Positions 61,201 through 64,000 of a stretch of 64,000 bases of DNA are shown here, in pieces. The notes under the pieces are model-generated. The model had not been told where the DNA came from. It made no database searches and saw only the letters and a program-made list of their open reading frames with translations. A program made the position numbers and the translations under genes. The first letter of the stretch is position 1; each line of letters begins with the position of its first letter. The DNA comes from Struthio camelus (Eukaryota; Chordata; Aves; Struthioniformes; Struthionidae): the NCBI RefSeq assembly GCF_040807025.1, contig NC_090942.1:64994911-65058910 (forward strand). Reading direction: 5' to 3'.

Positions 61201-64000
61201 TCTTTTCAGATCTGAGAATCCGAGTAGTGCTGTGGGGGCAAAGGAGTATGATCTGAGCACTGTATGACACAGCTTCAGAATCTTCTGGACACAGGCTGTC
61301 CATTTTGGATCCAAGCCATTATTTGAATAACGTAGCCTTAAGTCTTCACTTGTACAGAGCCAGATATCAAAAACTGTGCTAAAGTAAACAACACACACAG
61401 CTCACTTTTCACCTAAGTTTGAAGTCTGTGAGCTGTCTTTCTGCACAGAACATAGATTAAAGTCAAGGCTCAGAAAGGTAACTAGATAATGATTTTCAGC
61501 CTCTGGTCTGAATTGTTATGGGATTCATGAAAGCAAGCACTAGGCTTCAGTTCATTCTATAGGAATCTGCACCTCCTCTCGAAAGCCTTTAGGAGATTGC
61601 AAAAAAATCAAAAGGCAGCAGATTATCTTTCCAGTGCAGTCACATTCAAATTGCATCAAACATTACATATACAATAGGAGAAGAAAATAAACTAAGCTTC
61701 AAAGGACATTCACTAAGCCATTCAGATGCATAACAAGTGGAATAGGGGTATGCTGAGACTAAGCCTAAAGTTTCAGAACATCAGGACAGCAAAAGTAGCC
61801 CATGTGGAGTGGCTGTCCTTCCCACGCTAGAGAGTGCAGGCAAAACATAAGGATAGATCAGTTTAACCAATTCATAAATATGAATAGCTGTACTCAACAA
61901 AAACAAAAGCATTAAAATAAATGCACCCGTTAAGTATAAACTGTTGGCCCACAACAGAAATTTACCGTTATCCCATGATCAGCTTACCACGTCCACAGTA
62001 TGGCTGCCCAGGGACAAACTCTACAGCATTCACCCAGTCTTCAGCACCTACTCCTGCAGCTGCCAGATTTGTATTTTCAACCTCTGTCTCAGCACTACTT
62101 TCTTCAGCTGTTTCAGGAAGTGATGCAAGGTCTGAGGATACTGAGGGATAAGTTTTTGCAGCTGGATTCACAGTAGTCACTTCTTCCTGTTTCAGTGGCT
62201 TGGTATGTTCATATCTAACAAGATAAAACACATCATATCAACTCTTGATGAGAAACATCTCTACTCAGCAGCCTTATGGATGGGAAGTACGTTGATTAAA
62301 ACATAACACACCATTTTGCAGGAGGACCTACAATTGGCTTTGAAGAGAAAGCCACTGACGACCCTTTATAAAGGAGTGCTTCTTCCACTTGTGTAATCTG
62401 TAAGCACTGCTTAAGGAAGTGGAATGCGTTCAATGACTTTGTAGGAAATGGAACAACGTGCACGATTTTTACTTAACTTACATAGAATGTACTTCAAGTA
62501 CGTCCAAGACTCATCCTACAGCTATCATACACATGTAGTATTACCCAATGAGAAAAATTAGTCTGTTCACCTTTTAGAGGAGAAGATTACAGGGAGATAC
62601 TGCTCTCTTCAACCACCTAGTGGGAGGGCCTAGAAAAGCCACAGTCAAGCGTCTTTGTAGAAGTGCAGTGATAGGGAAAGAGGCAATGGACACAAGTTGC
62701 AACAAGGTAAATTCCCATTAGATATTAGGAAAAATTGTCACTGGGAGAGTAGTTAAACACTGGATCAGATGCCCAGAGAAGCTGTGGAACCTCCATCCTT
62801 GGAGACGCTCAAAACTTGACCGGACAATGCCCCGGACAACCTAAGCTAAGCTGGCCCTGCTTTCAGGATGGATTTGGCCTAGATGACCTCCAGAGGTCTC
62901 CTCTAACCTAAATGATTCTTTGATACTTTGTCTCGATCTTAGCACCTTGCCTCATTCAGGTTTTATGCTCAACTTTAGGAACTACACCTAATGTCTCTTG
63001 CAACTTATTGGGGAAAGTGATGCTCAGAACCCTGTAAGTCCCTATGCACCACCACCAAGAAGATGCCAATTCCCTCAAAAATCTGTCTTCCAGCAACTGG
63101 TAGACTACAAAGGCAGACCTGTGATTTATTTTCCCATGAAGTCTTAGATATGCTAGATGCTGACTGATTTCAAGGAGGAAGGGAAGGAATTATTGGAGAT
63201 TATATGAAACTTTTAAGCAACTGTGATTCATCTTCCTTGTGTCAGACTGAAAACAAAGAGATGAAGCATCACAGTTCTTGTATATTAAAGAGATGCTCCC
63301 AACCAAACGTCAGCTTTGAAACCCAAGCTGTGAAGCACAAATGTTAAAAGCAGGCCTTCCAGAAAGCAGCACTGGCAGATATACAGAGGGTTATCTTTCT
63401 TATACATAGAAACTGTACAATGAACATGAAAGTAAAGCTAACTATGATGTACTATATAAAATCATGATGCAAACGTTTATTCATGCATAACAGCTGTCAA
63501 TGTTAAGACTGCTATAAAATTGTAATAAAGTTGACTGAGGATGACGTAGAATATCCCTAAGCCTTTGGTGCTTTCACAGTGTAGCAAAGCTTTACAGTTT
63601 CCTGTGTTCATGCTTTTTCTTATAATTTGAGGGTGATGTTATGTTTTTATAATATAGGGACAATTTGTACAGGCAGCATTTTATGAAAACCAGTTATTTC
63701 CTCTCTTTTTGCCTCACCTTTGCCTATTTATGTTGCAAAGCAAACACTATAGTATTTAGCAAGATAAAGTAGTCTGCAAAAAGAAGTAATTTTTATACAG
63801 TTTTGATGTTGGAATGGAGGAGGAAAATACTTCAAGATTTGTTCACTGTCTTGCTGTGAGCTTTCTACTCAGGGACTCTAAAGGAAATTACTCCCCCAAA
63901 ATAGAGTCAATGGCATTTCTTTACCTGCAACGATCTCCGTAAGCACAGCATCCTCGCTGATAATACCTGCACACCATGGCAGACTGACTAGTGGAGAGGT
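52035..64000 (-). CDS. MKRN1: MKRN1, makorin-1 RING E3 ubiquitin ligase (5' part outside window)
   Basis: Seven exons in 5'-3' order: 63925-64000 (continues past the edge), 61988-62214, 54874-55100, 54103-54317, 53291-53401, 52688-52826 and 52035-52247. They join in frame to 401 residues and TAG; the human protein is 482, so about 80 residues with the first C3H finger are missing. Domains in order: C3H finger (C-X7-C-X5-C-X3-H), linker, C3H finger [19 protein letters not shown], makorin Cys-His region [11 protein letters not shown]3HC4 RING from CGICMEVV to CPEC, C3H finger [21 protein letters not shown], and an acidic tail ending DYYDLDL. Makorin-1 is an RNA-binding E3 ligase; TERT, p53 and p21 are reported mammalian substrates. 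All introns are GT-AG. The full domain set and many introns mark this as the parental gene, not one of the retroposed makorins. Confidence 0.95.
52640..52673 (+). repeat. (AAAC)n microsatellite
   Basis: On the MKRN1 transcript this is a GTTT tract starting about 14 nt inside the intron after the exon at 52688-52826. Confidence 0.93.
52688..52826 (-). CDS. MKRN1: MKRN1 exon: fourth C3H finger
   Basis: Codes [36 protein letters not shown] and on to SSRYR. The donor is the weak GTCAGT, followed by a GTTT tract. Retention of the next intron would add a hydrophobic tail of about 27 residues before a stop. Confidence 0.95.
53291..53401 (-). CDS. MKRN1: MKRN1 exon: end of RING
   Basis: Codes [20 protein letters not shown] and a Lys/Glu-rich helix to KYKEAM. 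It supplies the last two zinc ligands of the RING. The exon is 111 nt, acceptor TTCCCCAG, donor GTACGA. Confidence 0.95.
54103..54317 (-). CDS. MKRN1: MKRN1 exon: RING finger, main part
   Basis: Codes [20 protein letters not shown], then the RING core [24 protein letters not shown] and ends in SKIIK. The last CPEC pair of the RING is in the next exon. The donor is GTGAGG. Confidence 0.96.
54874..55100 (-). CDS. MKRN1: MKRN1 exon: third C3H finger and makorin Cys-His motif
   Basis: Codes [11 protein letters not shown], a charged segment, the finger [19 protein letters not shown], and the makorin-specific [22 protein letters not shown]. Acceptor TTGTTCCCAG, donor GTAAGC. The preceding intron of 6.9 kb is the longest in the gene here. 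Confidence 0.95.
57840..57869 (+). repeat. GA then (ATTG)5 microsatellite
   Basis: A short GA run followed by five ATTG units, in the long MKRN1 intron. Confidence 0.93.
60505..60920 (+). mobile_element. CR1 LINE fragment, sense copy
   Basis: Shows the CR1 tail in order: GAGCAAACTGGGTTTGCTCA, GAGATCTTATTGTTGTCTTC, CAACTGGACAAGGCCCTGAG, GACCCTGCTTTGAACAGG and TGTCCCTTCCAATCTGA. Truncated at the 5' side and decayed. It lies in a MKRN1 intron, antisense to the gene. Confidence 0.8.
61988..62214 (-). CDS. MKRN1: MKRN1 linker exon
   Basis: Completes Arg and codes 75 residues from [11 protein letters not shown] to QPYCGR plus one base. The Ser/Glu/Ala-rich middle has drifted a lot from mammals, while [19 protein letters not shown] is almost unchanged. 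Donor GTAAGC. CR1 fragments in the same orientation lie on either side. Confidence 0.93.
62570..62925 (+). mobile_element. CR1 LINE fragment, sense copy
   Basis: Shows ATTAGATATTAGGAAAAATT, TGGAACCTCCATCCTTGGAG, TGGCCCTGCTTTCAGGATGG and ends in AATGATTCTTTGAT, a degraded form of the CR1 terminal ATTCTATGAT repeat. It lies in the next MKRN1 intron, same orientation as the copy at 60.5 kb. Confidence 0.82.
63925..64000 (-). CDS. MKRN1: MKRN1 exon with second C3H finger (cut by window edge)
   Basis: Twenty-four full codons ending in CAYGDRC plus two bases. Together with the first residues of the next exon it forms the finger C-X7-C-X5-C-X3-H ([16 protein letters not shown], then RYEH). Exon start lies beyond 64000. 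The donor is GTAAAG. Confidence 0.92.

Larger units (their letters stand above)
55101..61987 (-). other. MKRN1 long intron
   Basis: 6.9 kb with correct GT and AG ends. It holds a CAAAG/CAAAT-rich stretch near 55488-55535, a GA/ATTG microsatellite near 57840-57870 and a CR1 fragment at about 60.5-60.9 kb. I see no further exon or RNA gene. Confidence 0.6.

Overview
This is vertebrate, almost certainly avian, nuclear DNA. Protein genes are split into short exons with GT-AG introns, introns are compact, and the few interspersed repeats are CR1 LINE fragments plus worn MIR-like SINEs. The gene order SLC37A3 (minus) - RAB19 (plus) - MKRN1 (minus) matches human 7q34. The species cannot be fixed from the sequence alone.

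Layout. 1-15.4 kb holds no protein gene I can support. By synteny with human, the 5' end of KDM7A should lie just left of the window; the GC- and CpG-richer first few hundred bases fit the shore of that promoter. A good plus-strand poly(A) signal near 9.33 kb may mark the end of an unannotated transcript. 15.4-40.4 kb is SLC37A3 on the minus strand: 14 coding exons giving an open 501-residue transporter, plus a predicted non-coding first exon. 39.8-41.1 kb is a CpG island that acts as a divergent promoter for SLC37A3 and RAB19, with two ZNF143/THAP11-type sites. 40.9-47.0 kb is RAB19 on the plus strand: three coding exons, 214 residues. 47.0-50.6 kb is the spacer between the convergent 3' ends of RAB19 and MKRN1. 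50.6-64.0 kb is MKRN1 on the minus strand: seven coding exons, with roughly the first 80 residues beyond the right edge.

The three genes do not form a pathway. SLC37A3 is a lysosomal major-facilitator transporter, RAB19 a small GTPase of membrane traffic and MKRN1 a zinc-finger RING ubiquitin ligase. The only clear regulatory link is the shared SLC37A3/RAB19 promoter. I see no novel mobile system, CRISPR array, operon or defence locus. The points most worth checking are a perfect 127-bp direct repeat in an SLC37A3 intron, minimal upstream ORFs in the SLC37A3 leader, the paired ZNF143-type motifs, and a weak MKRN1 splice donor followed by a GTTT tract. Exon joins were checked by hand for reading-frame continuity.
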